From: Streptomyces iakyrus
GTDB lineage: Bacteria > Actinomycetota > Actinomycetes > Streptomycetales > Streptomycetaceae
Assembly: GCF_000717055.1 (NCBI RefSeq)
Contig: NZ_JNXI01000009.1
Coordinates: 1-64,000 of the forward strand
Direction: 5' to 3'
Length of the DNA stretch: 64,000 bases
Shown: positions 26,093-36,311 of the stretch, one piece after another
How the letters are laid out: each line of letters begins with the position of its first letter
How positions within the stretch are numbered: position 1 is the stretch's first letter
Position numbers and translations under genes: made by a program
Notes under the pieces: generated by a model
Told to the model about the DNA's origin: nothing
What the model saw: the letters and a program-made list of their open reading frames with translations, nothing else
Database searches by the model: none

Positions 26093-26548
26093 TCAGACGA
26101 GCTCGGTGACAGAACCGCCGGCGGCGGTGATCTTCTCCTTGGCGGAGCCGGAGACGGCGTCGACCGTCACCTGCAGCGCCACGGAGATCTCGCCCTGGCC
26201 GAGGACCTTGACGAGGCTGTTCTTGCGAACGGCCCCCTTGGCCACCAGACCCTCGACGGTGACCTCGCCACCCTCGGGGTAGAGCGCGGCCAGCTTGTCG
26301 AGGTTCACGACCTGGAACTCGGTCTTGAACGGGTTCTTGAAGCCCTTCAGCTTCGGGAGACGCATGTGGAGGGGCATCTGGCCACCCTCGAAGCGCTCCG
26401 GAACCTGGTAACGGGCCTTCGTGCCCTTGGTACCACGACCGGCCGTCTTACCCTTCGACGCCTCACCACGACCGACACGGGTCTTGGCGGTCTTGGCGCC
26501 CGGGGCGGGACGGAGGTTGTGGATCTTGAGCGGGTTCTGCTCCGCCAT
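26093..26548 (-). CDS. rplO: 50S ribosomal protein L15
   Basis: The product is 151 residues, a late assembly protein of the large subunit. [20 protein letters not shown] at the start, the Gly/Arg-rich [10 protein letters not shown] stretch and [20 protein letters not shown] are typical. It is the last gene of the spc group here and is separated by only 2 nt from rpmD. The terminator at 26021-26060 follows. Confidence 0.97.
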   Translation of the reverse strand: MAEQNPLKIHNLRPAPGAKTAKTRVGRGEASKGKTAGRGTKGTKARYQVPERFEGGQMPLHMRLPKLKGFKNPFKTEFQVVNLDKLAALYPEGGEVTVEGLVAKGAVRKNSLVKVLGQGEISVALQVTVDAVSGSAKEKITAAGGSVTELV

Positions 26549-26550
26549 GA

Positions 26551-26733
26551 TCAGTCGACCTCCTCGACCGTCACGAGGTGGCGGACGGTGTGCACCATGC
26601 CGCGGAACTCGGGGCGGTCCTCCTTGACGACCTGCGTGTTGATGCCCTTGAGACCAAGGGAACGCAGGGTGTCACGGTGGTTCTGCTTGCTGCCGATGTA
26701 GGACTTGACCTGCGTAATCTTGAGCTGCGCCAT
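26551..26733 (-). CDS. rpmD: 50S ribosomal protein L30
   Basis: The product is 60 residues. [20 protein letters not shown] opens it, and the family motif [18 protein letters not shown] follows. Only the last 60 codons of a longer open frame are real; the start at 26733 lies 2 nt after the rpsE stop, consistent with coupled translation. Confidence 0.96.
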   Translation of the reverse strand: MAQLKITQVKSYIGSKQNHRDTLRSLGLKGINTQVVKEDRPEFRGMVHTVRHLVTVEEVD

Positions 26734-26735
26734 GA

Positions 26736-27341
26736 TTACGCACCCGCCCCGGCACGCGCACGGAGAAGAGCCGCGGGGGCGACGTCCTCGAGGGGCAGAC
26801 CACGGCGGGCCGCGATCTCCTCGGGACGCTGCAGACCCTTCAGGGCCTCCACGGTCGCGTGCACGATGTTGATCGCGTTGTCGGAGCCGAGCGACTTCGA
26901 CAGCACGTCGTGGATACCGGCGCACTCGAGCACGGCGCGCACCGGACCACCGGCGATAACACCGGTACCGGGCGACGCGGGCTTCAGGAGCACGACGCCG
27001 GCAGCCTTCTCACCCTGGATGGGGTGCGGGATGGTGCCCTGGATGCGGGGGACCTTGAAGAAGTGCTTCTTGGCCTCCTCAACACCCTTGGCGATGGCGG
27101 CCGGCACCTCCTTGGCCTTGCCGTATCCGACACCCACGGTGCCGTCACCGTCGCCCACCACGACCAGCGCGGTGAAGCTGAAGCGACGACCACCCTTCAC
27201 AACCTTGGCGACGCGGTTGATCGCGACAACGCGCTCAACGTACGCGGTCTTCTCGGCGGCAGCAGCGCCGCCGTCACGGCCCTTCCGGTCCCGCCGCTCG
27301 CCGCCACCGGCACCGCCACCGCGGCGCTGGGGTCCAGCCAT
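26736..27341 (-). CDS. rpsE: 30S ribosomal protein S5
   Basis: The product is 201 residues. S5 affects decoding accuracy and lines the mRNA entry channel. The double-stranded RNA-binding-like N-domain contains [20 protein letters not shown], and the C-domain follows with [20 protein letters not shown]. The Gly/Arg-rich N-terminus (about 30 residues) and Ala-rich C-terminus are lineage features. Gaps to neighbours are 67 nt (rplR) and 2 nt (rpmD). Confidence 0.97.
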   Translation of the reverse strand: MAGPQRRGGGAGGGERRDRKGRDGGAAAAEKTAYVERVVAINRVAKVVKGGRRFSFTALVVVGDGDGTVGVGYGKAKEVPAAIAKGVEEAKKHFFKVPRIQGTIPHPIQGEKAAGVVLLKPASPGTGVIAGGPVRAVLECAGIHDVLSKSLGSDNAINIVHATVEALKGLQRPEEIAARRGLPLEDVAPAALLRARAGAGA

Positions 27342-27408
27342 TGGAATTACCTCTCTCTGTTTCCGCTAGCTACGCGCCAACGAATTTGTCGCTGACGCGA
27401 CGGGCGAC

Positions 27409-27792
27409 TCAGAACTTGAGTCCGGCCTCGCGGGCGGCGTCCGCCAGGGCGGCGATGCGCCCCGCGTACTGGTTACCACCACGGTCGAACACGACGGCCT
27501 CGACACCGGCGGCCTTGGCGCGCTCGGCGACCAGGGCGCCGACCTGCTTGGCCTGCGCGGACTTGTCGCCCTCGCCACCGCGGATCGAGGTGTCCAGGGT
27601 GGACGCCGACGCCAGGGTGTGACCCTTGATGTCGTCGATCACCTGGGCCACGATGTGGCGGTTCGAGCGGGTAACGACCAGACGCGGACGCTCCGCCGTA
27701 CCGTTGATGTGCTTACGGATCCGGATGTGGCGGCGCTTGATCGCGGCGCGCTTGTAGGCGTCGCCCTTAAGGATCTTCTGTCCGTATGCCAT
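27409..27792 (-). CDS. rplR: 50S ribosomal protein L18
   Basis: The product is 127 residues and binds 5S rRNA together with L5. [20 protein letters not shown] and [20 protein letters not shown] are the family segments, with AREAGLKF as the usual end. It lies 3 nt after rplF, in the spc group. Confidence 0.97.
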   Translation of the reverse strand: MAYGQKILKGDAYKRAAIKRRHIRIRKHINGTAERPRLVVTRSNRHIVAQVIDDIKGHTLASASTLDTSIRGGEGDKSAQAKQVGALVAERAKAAGVEAVVFDRGGNQYAGRIAALADAAREAGLKF

Positions 27793-27795
27793 GGC

Positions 27796-28335
27796 TTACT
27801 TACCCGCCTTTCCGACCTTGCGGCGGATGACTTCGCCCTCGTACTTGACGCCCTTGGCCTTGTACGGGTCGGGCTTGCGCAGCTTGCGGATGTTGGCCGC
27901 AACCTCGCCGACCTTCTGCTTGTCGATGCCCTCGACCGAGAAACGGGTCGGGGACTCCACCTTGAAGGTGATGCCCGCGGGGGCCTCGACCAGGATCGGG
28001 TGGCTGTAGCCCAGGGAGAACTCCAGGTTGGAGCCCTTGGCCACGACACGGTAACCGACACCGCTGATTTCGAGCTTCTTGACGTATCCCTGGGTCACAC
28101 CGGTGATCATGTTCGCCACCAGCGTGCGGGACAGGCCGTGCAGGGCCTTGCTCTGCCGCTCGTCGTTCGGCCGCAGCACCTGAAGGGTGCCGTCCTCGGC
28201 CTTCGCGATGTCGATCGGCGCGATGACGGTGTGGGTCAGTTCGCCCTTGGGGCCCTTGACCGCGACCGTACGGCCGTCGATGGTGACGTCCACGCCGGCG
28301 GGAACCGGGATGGGGAGCTTGCCGATACGCGACAT
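27796..28335 (-). CDS. rplF: 50S ribosomal protein L6
   Basis: The product is 179 residues made of two similar domains, located near the factor-binding site of the large subunit. [20 protein letters not shown] opens it. The second domain contains [19 protein letters not shown], and [19 protein letters not shown] closes it. It lies 24 nt after rpsH. Confidence 0.97.
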   Translation of the reverse strand: MSRIGKLPIPVPAGVDVTIDGRTVAVKGPKGELTHTVIAPIDIAKAEDGTLQVLRPNDERQSKALHGLSRTLVANMITGVTQGYVKKLEISGVGYRVVAKGSNLEFSLGYSHPILVEAPAGITFKVESPTRFSVEGIDKQKVGEVAANIRKLRKPDPYKAKGVKYEGEVIRRKVGKAGK

Positions 28336-28359
28336 TGCTGTCTCTCCTCCGTTCCCGAA

Positions 28360-28758
28360 TTACCAGACGTAGGCGAGGACTTCCCCACCCACGCCCTTCT
28401 TCTGCGCCTGCTTGTCGGTCAGGAGCCCGTGCGACGTGGAGATGATGGCCACGCCCAGGCCGCCCAGAACCTTCGGCAGGTTGGTGGACTTCGCGTACAC
28501 CCGGAGACCGGGCTTGGAGATCCGCTTGATGCCCGCGATGGAGCGCTCACGGTTGGGGCCGAACTTCAGCTCCAGGACGAGGTTCTTGCCGACCTCGGCG
28601 TCCTCGACCTTCCAGCCCGTGATGAAGCCCTCCTGCTGGAGGATCTCCGCGATGTGCGACTTGATCTTGGACGCCGGCATCGTCACGGAGTCGTGGTACG
28701 CCGAGTTCGCGTTCCGCAGACGCGTCAGCATGTCTGCGATCGGATCAGTCATGGTCAT
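28360..28758 (-). CDS. rpsH: 30S ribosomal protein S8
   Basis: The product is 132 residues, an early binder of 16S rRNA helix 21; in E. coli it also represses the spc operon. [20 protein letters not shown] opens it, and [20 protein letters not shown] is the C-terminal motif. The start at 28758 gives the usual Streptomyces length; a second ATG at 28752 is possible. Upstream is an unusually long 240-nt gap to rpsN. Confidence 0.97.
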   Translation of the reverse strand: MTMTDPIADMLTRLRNANSAYHDSVTMPASKIKSHIAEILQQEGFITGWKVEDAEVGKNLVLELKFGPNRERSIAGIKRISKPGLRVYAKSTNLPKVLGGLGVAIISTSHGLLTDKQAQKKGVGGEVLAYVW

Positions 28759-28998
28759 GAATTGGCCTTCGGCCTCTCTCGCCGGGGTTTCCTGGTGCGC
28801 CATCCCTCTCCCCGATCCGAGACGGGACGGGTGCGGCGCGGTGGACCTACGGCGTAGTAAGCATTCAATGAGCGGACAGGTGTCCGCGGCGTAAGGGCGG
28901 CGGCAGACGCCCAACCCCACAAGCCTAAGCCATGCGGGCCGGGCGTCCTGCCACCCCTACGTGCTTACCGAGAGCCCTGCGAATCCCTATAAGGGGGA
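28759..28998 (-). other. 240-nt gap between rpsN and rpsH
   Basis: No gene is seen. The gap is far longer than others in the spc group. It holds a 7-bp palindrome GCGGACA-GG-TGTCCGC (28872-28887) and AATCCC/GGGATT next to the rpsN stop, which can form a small hairpin. It could hold a promoter or a regulatory leader for rpsH, but I cannot name a clear promoter. Confidence 0.4.
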
Positions 28999-29184
28999 TT
29001 ACCAGGAGCTCTTGGTCACGCCCGGCAGCTCGCCACGGTGAGCCATCTCACGAAGGCACACGCGGCAGAGGCCGAACTTGCGGTACACGGAGTGCGGGCG
29101 GCCGCAGCGCTGGCAGCGGGTGTAGCCACGCACACCGAACTTGGGCTTGCGAGCAGCCTTAGCGATCAGAGCCTTCTTCGCCAT
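28999..29184 (-). CDS. rpsN: 30S ribosomal protein S14, type Z (zinc-binding)
   Basis: The product is 61 residues. It is the short zinc form of S14, with CQRCGRPHS and [16 protein letters not shown] giving a C4 site. Streptomyces usually have a longer Cys-less paralogue elsewhere for zinc shortage. The ATG at 29184 is chosen, with AGGAGG about 10 nt upstream; a GTG at 29193 lies too close to that site. It starts 5 nt after the rplE stop. Confidence 0.96.
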   Translation of the reverse strand: MAKKALIAKAARKPKFGVRGYTRCQRCGRPHSVYRKFGLCRVCLREMAHRGELPGVTKSSW

Positions 29185-29189
29185 CTCGC

Positions 29190-29747
29190 TCACGCCTCCT
29201 TGAAGGGGAAGCCGAGGTGACGAAGGAGCGCGCGGCCCTCAGCGTCGTTGGTCGCCGTGGTCACCACGGTGATGTCCATACCCCGGGTGCGGTCGATCTT
29301 GTCCTGGTCGATCTCGTGGAACATGACCTGCTCCGTGAGACCGAAGGTGTAGTTGCCACGGCCGTCGAACTGCTTGGGGGACAGGCCGCGGAAGTCGCGG
29401 ATGCGCGGCAGCGCGAGCGACAGGGTGCGGTCCAGGAACTCCCACATGCGGTCGCCACGAAGCGTGACGTGGGCACCGATCGGCTGGCCCTCACGCAGCT
29501 TGAACTGCGCGATGGACTTGCGAGCCTTGGTGACGGCCGGCTTCTGACCGGTGATCGTGGTGAGGTCGCGGATGGCGCCCTCGATCAGCTTGGAGTCGCG
29601 GGCGGCGTCGCCCACACCCATGTTGACCACGATCTTGACGAGACCGGGGATCTGCATGACGTTCTCGTACTTGAACTCGTCACGCAGCTTGCCCGTGATC
29701 TCCTCACGGTACTTCTGCTTCAGACGCGGAGTGGTGGTGGTAGCCAT
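29190..29747 (-). CDS. rplE: 50S ribosomal protein L5
   Basis: The product is 185 residues and contacts 5S rRNA and P-site tRNA in the central protuberance. [20 protein letters not shown], the [20 protein letters not shown] segment and the C-terminal [12 protein letters not shown] are characteristic. Its start shares one base with the rplX stop (TGATG), so translation is coupled. Confidence 0.97.
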   Translation of the reverse strand: MATTTTPRLKQKYREEITGKLRDEFKYENVMQIPGLVKIVVNMGVGDAARDSKLIEGAIRDLTTITGQKPAVTKARKSIAQFKLREGQPIGAHVTLRGDRMWEFLDRTLSLALPRIRDFRGLSPKQFDGRGNYTFGLTEQVMFHEIDQDKIDRTRGMDITVVTTATNDAEGRALLRHLGFPFKEA

Positions 29748-30070
29748 CAGATGTCCTCACCCGTCCGCTTGGCAACGCGGATCTTGTTGCCTTCGTCGTC
29801 GAAGCGGTAACCGACGCGGGTCACGACCTTGTTGCCGTCCTTCTCCACGACCAGCTGGACGTTGGAGACGTGGATGGGGGCCTCGGTGGTGACGATGCCG
29901 CCGGCCTGCGAACCGCGAGCCGTCGGACCGGCCTTGGTGTGCTTCTTGACCCGGTTGACACCCTCGACCAGGACACGGTCCTCGCGGGGGAAGGCCGCGA
30001 TGACCTTGCCCTGCTTGCCCTTGTCCTTACCCGTGATGACCTGAACCAGGTCGCCCTTCTTGATCTTCAT
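29747..30070 (-). CDS. rplX: 50S ribosomal protein L24
   Basis: The product is 107 residues, an assembly initiator of the large subunit. The KOW motif is in [20 protein letters not shown]. The ATG at 30070 is used. A GTG two codons upstream (30076) forms a GTGA overlap with the rplN stop, and either may start the protein. Length is normal. Confidence 0.96.
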   Translation of the reverse strand: MKIKKGDLVQVITGKDKGKQGKVIAAFPREDRVLVEGVNRVKKHTKAGPTARGSQAGGIVTTEAPIHVSNVQLVVEKDGNKVVTRVGYRFDDEGNKIRVAKRTGEDI

Positions 30071-30072
30071 GC

Positions 30073-30441
30073 TCACAGCACCTCCGGCGCGAGGGAGATG
30101 ATCTTCATGAACTTCTTCTCGCGCAGCTCCCGGCCCACCGGGCCGAAGATACGGGTGCCACGAGGGTCGCCGTCGTTCTTGAGAATGACGGCGGCGTTCT
30201 CGTCGAAGCGGATGTACGAGCCGTCCGGACGGCGGCGCTCCTTGACGGTGCGAACGATGACCGCCTTGATGACGTCACCCTTCTTCACGTTGCCGCCGGG
30301 GATCGCGTCCTTGACGGTGGCGACGATGACGTCACCGATACCCGCGTAGCGGCGACCGGAGCCACCGAGCACACGGATGCAAAGGATCTCCTTCGCACCA
30401 GTGTTGTCGGCGACACGCAGTCGCGACTCCTGCTGGATCAC
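30073..30441 (-). CDS. rplN: 50S ribosomal protein L14
   Basis: The product is 122 residues. [20 protein letters not shown] and the ending [15 protein letters not shown] are standard. L14 lies at the subunit interface. It is the first gene of the spc group. A 14-bp hairpin (30471-30503) lies just upstream, and AGGAG precedes the ATG at close range. No promoter fits between hairpin and start, so expression probably depends on read-through. Confidence 0.97.
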   Translation of the reverse strand: MIQQESRLRVADNTGAKEILCIRVLGGSGRRYAGIGDVIVATVKDAIPGGNVKKGDVIKAVIVRTVKERRRPDGSYIRFDENAAVILKNDGDPRGTRIFGPVGRELREKKFMKIISLAPEVL

Positions 30442-30470
30442 GTCTATCTCCTGATTGTCTGCCGGTTCCC

Positions 30471-30540
30471 GGGGAGAAGCGTGAAGGAATCACGCTTCTC
30501 CCCGAGCCTGGCGGAACGATGCCTAGGGAGTCCCCCTAGG
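30471..30540 (-). terminator. two hairpins at the S10/spc boundary
   Basis: GGGGAGAAGCGTGA (30471-30484) pairs perfectly over 14 bp with TCACGCTTCTCCCC (30490-30503), with a 5-nt loop. Nearer rpsQ, CCTAGGG (30522-30528) pairs with CCCTAGG (30534-30540). Both lie between rpsQ and rplN, the classical boundary of the S10 and spc operons. They may act as an attenuator, or as mRNA end-stabilising structures. Confidence 0.65.
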
Positions 30541-30545
30541 AGGGA

Positions 30546-30833
30546 TTACTTGGCCTTCTCGAGGATCTCGACGACGCGCCAGCGCTTCGTCGCGGACAGC
30601 GGCCGGGTCTCCATGAGGAGGACGCGGTCGCCGACACCCGCGGCGTTCTGCTCGTCGTGGGCCTTGAGCTTGCTCGTACGGCGGATGACCTTGCCGTACA
30701 GCGCGTGCTTGACGCGGTCCTCGACGGCGACGACGACGGTCTTGTCCATCTTGTCGCTGACGACCAGGCCCTCGCGGGTCTTGCGGAAACCGCGGTCCGT
30801 CTTGGTCTCTTCAGTCACGTTGCTCTCGCTCAT
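30546..30833 (-). CDS. rpsQ: 30S ribosomal protein S17
   Basis: The product is 95 residues with an OB fold. [20 protein letters not shown] and [20 protein letters not shown] are the family motifs. An acidic/polar N-terminal extension ([13 protein letters not shown]) is usual in Streptomyces. Its start overlaps the rpmC stop by one base. It is the last gene before the 30471-30540 hairpins. Confidence 0.97.
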   Translation of the reverse strand: MSESNVTEETKTDRGFRKTREGLVVSDKMDKTVVVAVEDRVKHALYGKVIRRTSKLKAHDEQNAAGVGDRVLLMETRPLSATKRWRVVEILEKAK

Positions 30834-31057
30834 CAGGCGCTCTCCACCGTCTCGATGCCCAGCTCGCGCTCACGCATCAGGGTGTAGATCCGCGCGATGT
30901 CCTTGCGGACGGCCTTGAGCCGACCGTGGTTCTCGAGCTGACCCGTCGCCGCCTGGAAGCGGAGGTTGAACAGCTCTTCCTTGGCCTCGCGAAGCTTCGC
31001 GAGAAGCTCCTCGTTGCCCAGCTCGCGCAGCTCAGACGCCTTGGTACCGGCCGACAT
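30833..31057 (-). CDS. rpmC: 50S ribosomal protein L29
   Basis: The product is 74 residues, two long helices near the tunnel exit. [20 protein letters not shown] and the [20 protein letters not shown] segment are typical. ATG 31057 overlaps the rplP stop by one base (TGATG). A GTG one codon earlier is possible. Confidence 0.96.
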   Translation of the reverse strand: MSAGTKASELRELGNEELLAKLREAKEELFNLRFQAATGQLENHGRLKAVRKDIARIYTLMRERELGIETVESA

Positions 31058-31476
31058 CACGCTTCACCTGCCTCGCGCTTGACGATCTTGCACTTCATCG
31101 GCAGCTTGTGAGCCGCACGGGTCAGAGCCTCGCGCGCGATCTTCTCGTTGGGGTACGACAGCTCGAACATCACACGTCCGGGCTTGACGTTGGCGATCCA
31201 CCACTCAGGAGAACCCTTACCGGAACCCATGCGGGTCTCAGCGGGCTTCTTGGTGAGGGGGCGGTCCGGGTAGATGTTGATCCAGACCTTGCCGCCACGC
31301 TTGATGTGGCGGGTCATCGCGATACGAGCCGCCTCGATCTGGCGGTTCGTCACGTAGGCCGGGGTCAGCGCCTGGATGCCGTACTCGCCGAACGCAACCT
31401 GCGTGCCACCCTTGGACATGCCGTTGCGCTTGGGGTGGTGCTGCTTGCGGTGCTTGACCCTACGGGGGATCAGCAT
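31057..31476 (-). CDS. rplP: 50S ribosomal protein L16
   Basis: The product is 139 residues, placed by the A-site tRNA and important for peptidyl-transferase activity. [20 protein letters not shown] and the ending [19 protein letters not shown] match the family. It lies 5 nt after rpsC. Confidence 0.97.
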   Translation of the reverse strand: MLIPRRVKHRKQHHPKRNGMSKGGTQVAFGEYGIQALTPAYVTNRQIEAARIAMTRHIKRGGKVWINIYPDRPLTKKPAETRMGSGKGSPEWWIANVKPGRVMFELSYPNEKIAREALTRAAHKLPMKCKIVKREAGEA

Positions 31477-31481
31477 GACGG

Positions 31482-32309
31482 TCAGGCCTCCGTTCCGGTG
31501 CTCTCAGCCGGAGCGGCGGCGGGAGCCTCGGCCTTGGGGGCCTCGGCGCCGGCAGCCTGCTGCGGCTTACGACCGCGCCCGCCACGCTCGCCACCGCGGC
31601 CACCACGGGCCGGGCGGTCGGCGCCACCGCGGGCCGGGCGGTTACCCGCACGGGCAGCGGCGTTCTCGGCGCGGACCTCGGCGATGTTCTTGACGTCGCC
31701 CTTGTAGATCCAGACCTTCACGCCGATGCGGCCGAAGGTCGTCTTGGCCTCGAAGAAGCCGTAGTCCACGTTCGCGCGGAGCGTGTGCAGGGGCACACGG
31801 CCCTCGCGGTAGAACTCCGAGCGGGACATCTCGGCGCCACCGAGGCGGCCACCGCACTGGATCTTGATGCCCTTGGCGCCGGCCTTCATCGCCGACTGCA
31901 TGCTCTTACGCATGGCGCGGCGGAAGGAGACGCGGGAGGAGAGCTGCTCGGCGACGGCCTGGGCAACCAGCTGAGCGTCGGTCTCGGGGTTCTTGACCTC
32001 GAGGATGTTCAGCTGGACCTGCTTGCCCGTGAGCTTCTCGAGGTCACCGCGGATGCGGTCGGCCTCGGCCCCACGGCGGCCGATGACGATGCCCGGACGA
32101 GCGGTGTGGATGTCCACCCGCACGCGGTCACGGGTGCGCTCGATCTCGACCTTGGAGATGCCGGCGCGCTCCATGCCGGACGTCATCATCCGACGGATGG
32201 CGACGTCTTCCTTGACGTAGTCCTTGTACAGCTTGTCGGCGTACCAACGCGACTTGAAGTCGGTCGTGACACCGAGCCGGAACCCGTGCGGGTTTACCTT
32301 CTGGCCCAT
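31482..32309 (-). CDS. rpsC: 30S ribosomal protein S3
   Basis: The product is 275 residues. It has the KH domain in the N-terminal half ([20 protein letters not shown]) and an S3 C-domain ending near [16 protein letters not shown] disordered C-terminal tail of about 60 residues, rich in Arg/Gly then Ala/Pro, is typical of Streptomyces. S3 lines the mRNA entry pore. Its start shares a base with the rplV stop. Confidence 0.97.
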   Translation of the reverse strand: MGQKVNPHGFRLGVTTDFKSRWYADKLYKDYVKEDVAIRRMMTSGMERAGISKVEIERTRDRVRVDIHTARPGIVIGRRGAEADRIRGDLEKLTGKQVQLNILEVKNPETDAQLVAQAVAEQLSSRVSFRRAMRKSMQSAMKAGAKGIKIQCGGRLGGAEMSRSEFYREGRVPLHTLRANVDYGFFEAKTTFGRIGVKVWIYKGDVKNIAEVRAENAAARAGNRPARGGADRPARGGRGGERGGRGRKPQQAAGAEAPKAEAPAAAPAESTGTEA

Positions 32310-32656
32310 TACCGGGTTCCTTCCTTGCTGCTGACGACCACGGTGATGTGGCTGGTCCGCTTGCGGATCCGGTAGGCACGGCCCTGGGCGCGCGGACGGA
32401 ACCGCTTCAGGGTCGGGCCCTCGTCGACGTAGGCCTCGGAGACGAAGAGGCTGTCGACATCGGTGTGGTCGTAGTTGTGCGCGGCGTTGGCGATGGCGCT
32501 GTCAAGCACCTTGCCGACCGGCTGGCTCGCGGCCTGCGGGGCGAAACGCAGGACCGCCTGAGCCTCCGTGGCGCTCATGCCACGGATGAGGTCCACCACG
32601 CGGCGGGCCTTCATGGGCGTGACGCGGATGTACCGCGCCTGGGCCCTGGCTTCCAT
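32309..32656 (-). CDS. rplV: 50S ribosomal protein L22
   Basis: The product is 115 residues; its loop reaches into the exit tunnel. [20 protein letters not shown] opens it, and [20 protein letters not shown] is the loop region. The start at 32656 is chosen for its GGAAGGA ribosome-binding site; an in-frame codon at 32686 has no such site. It is followed directly by rpsC. Confidence 0.96.
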   Translation of the reverse strand: MEARAQARYIRVTPMKARRVVDLIRGMSATEAQAVLRFAPQAASQPVGKVLDSAIANAAHNYDHTDVDSLFVSEAYVDEGPTLKRFRPRAQGRAYRIRKRTSHITVVVSSKEGTR

Positions 32657-32698
32657 GGTTGTCCTTCCAGTGTCTGTCATGGTCATTCCACCCCGCGC

Positions 32699-32980
32699 TT
32701 AGCGGCGCTTCGACTTCCGGTCGTCCTTGACGTGACCCCGGAAGGTGCGCGTCGGCGAGAACTCGCCGAGCTTGTGGCCGACCATCGACTCGGTGACGAA
32801 CACCGGAATGTGGGTCTTGCCGTTGTGCACCGCGAGCGTGTGGCCGAGCATGGCCGGCACGATCATGGAGCGACGGGACCAGGTCTTGATGACGTTCTTG
32901 GTGCCGGCTTCGTTCTGGGCGTCCACCTTCTTGATCAGGTGGTCGTCGACGAAGGGCCCCTTCTTCAAGCTACGAGGCAT
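32699..32980 (-). CDS. rpsS: 30S ribosomal protein S19
   Basis: The product is 93 residues in the small-subunit head. [20 protein letters not shown] and the [18 protein letters not shown] end are standard. It lies 12 nt after rplB and 42 nt before rplV. Confidence 0.97.
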   Translation of the reverse strand: MPRSLKKGPFVDDHLIKKVDAQNEAGTKNVIKTWSRRSMIVPAMLGHTLAVHNGKTHIPVFVTESMVGHKLGEFSPTRTFRGHVKDDRKSKRR

Positions 32981-32992
32981 CTCAACCCGTCC

Positions 32993-33829
32993 TTAGCGCT
33001 TCTTGTTCGTCTTGCGGCGGCGGACGATGTACTTGTTCGACGCCTTCTTGGGCGAACGAGTACGGCCTTCCTTCTTGCCCCAGGGGGACACCGGGTGGCG
33101 ACCACCCGAGGTACGGCCTTCGCCACCACCGTGCGGGTGGTCCACCGGGTTCATGACCACACCACGCACGGTCGGGCGAACGCCCAGCCAGCGCTTACGG
33201 CCCGCCTTACCCCAGTTGATGTTGCTCTGCTCGGCGTTGCCCACCTCGCCGACCGTGGCGCGGCAGCGCTGGTCGACCAGACGGATCTCACCGGACGGCA
33301 TGCGAAGGTGGGCCATCGAGCCCTCCTTCGCGAGCAGCTGCACCGAGGCGCCGGCGGAGCGGGCGAACTTCGCACCGCCGCCCGGACGCAGCTCGATGGC
33401 GTGCAGCGTGGTACCGACCGGGATGTTGCGCAGGGCAAGGTTGTTGCCCGGCTTGATGTCGGCCCCGGGACCGTTCTCGACGCGGTCGCCCTGGCTCAGG
33501 CCACGCGGCGCGAGGATGTAGCGCTTCTCGCCGTCCGCGTAGTGCAGGAGCGCGATGCGCGCGGTGCGGTTGGGGTCGTACTCGATGTGCGCGACCTTCG
33601 CCGGCACGCCGTCCTTGTCGTGACGACGGAAGTCGATCACGCGGTAGGCGCGCTTGTGGCCACCGCCCTGGTGGCGGACGGTCACACGACCGGAGTTGTT
33701 ACGGCCACCCTTGCTGTGCAGGGGGCGGACCAACGACTTCTCCGGCGTGGACCGCGTGACCTCGACGAAGTCGGCAACGCTGGAGCCACGACGGCCCGGC
33801 GTAGTCGGCTTGTACTTGCGGATTCCCAT
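32993..33829 (-). CDS. rplB: 50S ribosomal protein L2
   Basis: The product is 278 residues, close to the peptidyl-transferase centre and needed for subunit joining. [20 protein letters not shown] opens it. The conserved C-terminal loop [20 protein letters not shown] contains the functional His. Length is normal. The gap to rplW is 40 nt. Confidence 0.98.
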   Translation of the reverse strand: MGIRKYKPTTPGRRGSSVADFVEVTRSTPEKSLVRPLHSKGGRNNSGRVTVRHQGGGHKRAYRVIDFRRHDKDGVPAKVAHIEYDPNRTARIALLHYADGEKRYILAPRGLSQGDRVENGPGADIKPGNNLALRNIPVGTTLHAIELRPGGGAKFARSAGASVQLLAKEGSMAHLRMPSGEIRLVDQRCRATVGEVGNAEQSNINWGKAGRKRWLGVRPTVRGVVMNPVDHPHGGGEGRTSGGRHPVSPWGKKEGRTRSPKKASNKYIVRRRKTNKKR

Positions 33830-33869
33830 TTCTCAGTCCTCGTCCGATATCGGACGATCCGGACCGCCC

Positions 33870-34289
33870 TTAGGCGGTCGGACCGCCGAAGATGTCGATA
33901 CGGTCGCCCTCAGCGAGGGTCACGATCGCGCGCTTGGTGGACGCGCGCTGGCCGAAGCCGGTGCGGGTCCGCTTGCGCTTGCCCTGGCGGTTGATCGTGT
34001 TGACCCCGGTGACCTTGACCGAGAAGACCGACTGCACGGCCTGCTTGATCTGGGTCTTGTTGGCGCTCGGGTCCACGATGAACGTGTACTTGCCCTCGTC
34101 GAGGAGCGCGTAGCTCTTCTCGGAGACGACCGGCTTGAGCAGCACGTCACGGGGGTCCGTGAAGGACTTGCTCAGCGGGGTCTCGACGGTGTTCTTGCCC
34201 TCGGCGGCGTGGCGGCGCGCCTTGGCGACGCGCGCGGCCTTGGCCTTCTTCGCCGCCTTGGAGGCGATAGCGGGGTGACGGATAGCCAT
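33870..34289 (-). CDS. rplW: 50S ribosomal protein L23
   Basis: The product is 139 residues. L23 at the tunnel exit docks SRP and trigger factor. The core begins near [20 protein letters not shown] and includes [20 protein letters not shown]. The N-terminal extension of about 35 basic/Ala-rich residues is typical of Streptomyces. Its start overlaps the rplD stop by one base. Confidence 0.97.
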   Translation of the reverse strand: MAIRHPAIASKAAKKAKAARVAKARRHAAEGKNTVETPLSKSFTDPRDVLLKPVVSEKSYALLDEGKYTFIVDPSANKTQIKQAVQSVFSVKVTGVNTINRQGKRKRTRTGFGQRASTKRAIVTLAEGDRIDIFGGPTA

Positions 34290-34945
34290 CAGACCTCGCT
34301 CCCTTCGGTGTCATTGGCCTTCGGGCCGGACACGAAGGACTCGAAGGCGGCCTGGGTGAAGACCACGTCGTCCGAGACGAGAACGTCGTACGTGTTCAGC
34401 TGGCCCGGCTCCAGGATGTGGATCTGGGGCAGGTTGCGGGCGGACAGCCACGCGGCCTCGTCGGCGCGGTCGACGACCAGGAGCAGGTTCTTGCGCTCCG
34501 AGATCTTGCCGAACAGCGTCTTGGCGGCCTTCGTGGAGGGGGTCTCGCCCTCGACCACGCCGGAGACGACGTGGATGCGGTTGTGGCGGGCCCGGTCGGT
34601 GAGGGCGTGGCGCAGGGCCGCGGCCTTCATCTTCTTCGGGGTCCGCTGCGAGTAGTCACGCGGCACGGGACCGTGCACGACGCCACCACCGGCGAACTGC
34701 GGCGCGCGGGTCGAACCCTGACGGGCGCGACCGGTGCCCTTCTGGCGGTACGGCTTCTTGCCACCGCCGCGGACCTCGCCACGGGTCTTGGTCTTGTGCG
34801 TGCCCTGACGGGCAGCGGCCAGCTGCGCGACGACGACCTGGTGGATCAGCGGGATGCTGACCTTCTCGACGTCGAAGATCTCCGCGGGGAGCTCGACGGA
34901 ACCGGCCTTGTCGCCCGCCGGCGAAAGGATGTCAACAGTGCTCAT
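34289..34945 (-). CDS. rplD: 50S ribosomal protein L4
   Basis: The product is 218 residues; its loop lines the exit tunnel. In E. coli L4 also represses its own operon. [20 protein letters not shown] opens it, and the tunnel-loop region includes [20 protein letters not shown]. The start at 34945 gives the family length; the longer frame to 35044 overlaps rplC and is not used. Only 4 nt separate it from rplC. Confidence 0.97.
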   Translation of the reverse strand: MSTVDILSPAGDKAGSVELPAEIFDVEKVSIPLIHQVVVAQLAAARQGTHKTKTRGEVRGGGKKPYRQKGTGRARQGSTRAPQFAGGGVVHGPVPRDYSQRTPKKMKAAALRHALTDRARHNRIHVVSGVVEGETPSTKAAKTLFGKISERKNLLLVVDRADEAAWLSARNLPQIHILEPGQLNTYDVLVSDDVVFTQAAFESFVSGPKANDTEGSEV

Positions 34946-34949
34946 TACC

Positions 34950-35594
34950 TCAGGCCCCCTTGGCCGCGGTGCGGACCAGGACGAGGCCGCCGTTCGGACC
35001 GGGAACCGCGCCCTTGATGAGCAGCAGACCCTTCTCCGCGTCAACGGCGTGGACGGTCAGGTTCTGGGTGGTGACCCGCTCGTTGCCCATGCGACCCGCC
35101 ATGCGGAGGCCCTTGAACACACGGCCCGGGGTGGCGCAGCCACCGATGGAACCGGGGGAGCGGTGCTTGCGCTGGGTGCCGTGTCCGGCGCCGAGGCCCT
35201 TGAAGTTGTGACGCTTCATGACACCGGCGAAGCCCTTGCCCTTGCTCTTGCCGGTCACGTCGACCTTGATGCCGGCCTCGAACACCTCAGCGGTGATCTC
35301 CTGGCCGAGGGTGTACTCGCTGGCGTCAGCGGTACGGATCTCGACGAGGTGGCGGCGGGGAGTGACGTCGGCCTTGGCGAAGTGGCCCTTGAGGGGCTTG
35401 TTCACCTTGCGCGGGTCGATCTCGCCGAACGCGATCTGGACGGACTCGTAGCCGTCGACATCGTTCGTGCGGACCTGGGTGACGACGTTGGGGCCGGCCT
35501 TGACGACGGTGACCGGAACAACACGGTTGTTCGCGTCCCACACCTGCGTCATGCCGAGCTTCTCGCCCAGGATGCCCTTGATCTGCTTAGCCAT
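34950..35594 (-). CDS. rplC: 50S ribosomal protein L3
   Basis: The product is 214 residues, an assembly initiator with a loop near the catalytic centre. [20 protein letters not shown] and the loop containing [24 protein letters not shown] sequence (about 145-165) identify it. It lies 17 nt after rpsJ. Confidence 0.98.
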   Translation of the reverse strand: MAKQIKGILGEKLGMTQVWDANNRVVPVTVVKAGPNVVTQVRTNDVDGYESVQIAFGEIDPRKVNKPLKGHFAKADVTPRRHLVEIRTADASEYTLGQEITAEVFEAGIKVDVTGKSKGKGFAGVMKRHNFKGLGAGHGTQRKHRSPGSIGGCATPGRVFKGLRMAGRMGNERVTTQNLTVHAVDAEKGLLLIKGAVPGPNGGLVLVRTAAKGA

Positions 35595-35611
35595 CGTTCA
35601 GATCACCGGCC

Positions 35612-35920
35612 TCAGAGCTTGATCTCGATGTCGACACCGGCCGGGAGGTCGAGTCGCATCAGAGAGTCAACGGTCTTGGGGGTCGGGTCGAGGATGTCGA
35701 TCAGGCGCTTGTGCGTGCGCATCTCGAAGTGCTCGCGCGAGTCCTTGTACTTGTGCGGCGACTTGATGACGCAGTACACGTTCTTCTCAGTGGGCAGCGG
35801 CACCGGGCCCGCGACCGACGCACCAGTGCGGGTCACCGTCTCGACGATCTTCTTCGCCGAGGAGTCGATGACCTCGTGGTCGTAGGCCTTGAGCCGGATG
35901 CGGATCTTCTGTCCCGCCAT
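35612..35920 (-). CDS. rpsJ: 30S ribosomal protein S10
   Basis: The product is 102 residues. S10 is in the small-subunit head and, as NusE, also part of the antitermination complex with Nus[21 protein letters not shown] and [20 protein letters not shown] are characteristic. It is the first gene of the S10 group and lies behind a leader of nearly 390 nt from the promoter at 36312-36339. Confidence 0.98.
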   Translation of the reverse strand: MAGQKIRIRLKAYDHEVIDSSAKKIVETVTRTGASVAGPVPLPTEKNVYCVIKSPHKYKDSREHFEMRTHKRLIDILDPTPKTVDSLMRLDLPAGVDIEIKL

Positions 35921-36311
35921 GGCTACTCAGTAGTCCTGTCTCTCAACGCTCTGGAACCCGGTGGATTCCTGTTGCTGCCTTCTGCTCCTCCGACCCACGC
36001 GGTCGGGCGTGTCGCACTCTCGCTGACACAGATGTCCCTTGTCCGAACATCCCTGCGGGATTGCGCACGGCCCTGCCGGAACCGCGAGCCGGGGGCTGAA
36101 GGCCCACCGGGTGCCTGGCCGGTGCCGCACTGACACTTCCCGAAAGATTCCCGTACGTCCGCCCCAGCGCTGCCGTGGTGGCAGTTAGGGCGACGAGTAC
36201 TGTGGGACTCGCTTCCGGTCCTCCCGGCGGGAGGCGCGCAGCATCAACACTCGACCGAGCAACTCGGACAGTCTGCCATATGGGACGGGGGCTACGCCAA
36301 TCGAGCCGGAG
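35921..36311 (-). promoter_or_regulatory. long S10 operon leader
   Basis: There is no gene in these 391 nt between the rpsJ start and the promoter. The region contains GC-rich inverted segments, for example the GGCCGGTGCCGC/GCACCGGGTGCC area at about 36100-36130. Its length would fit a regulatory 5' leader such as the L4-responsive leader known for S10 operons elsewhere. The sequence does not match the E. coli leader in any way I can see, so that role is inferred. Confidence 0.4.
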
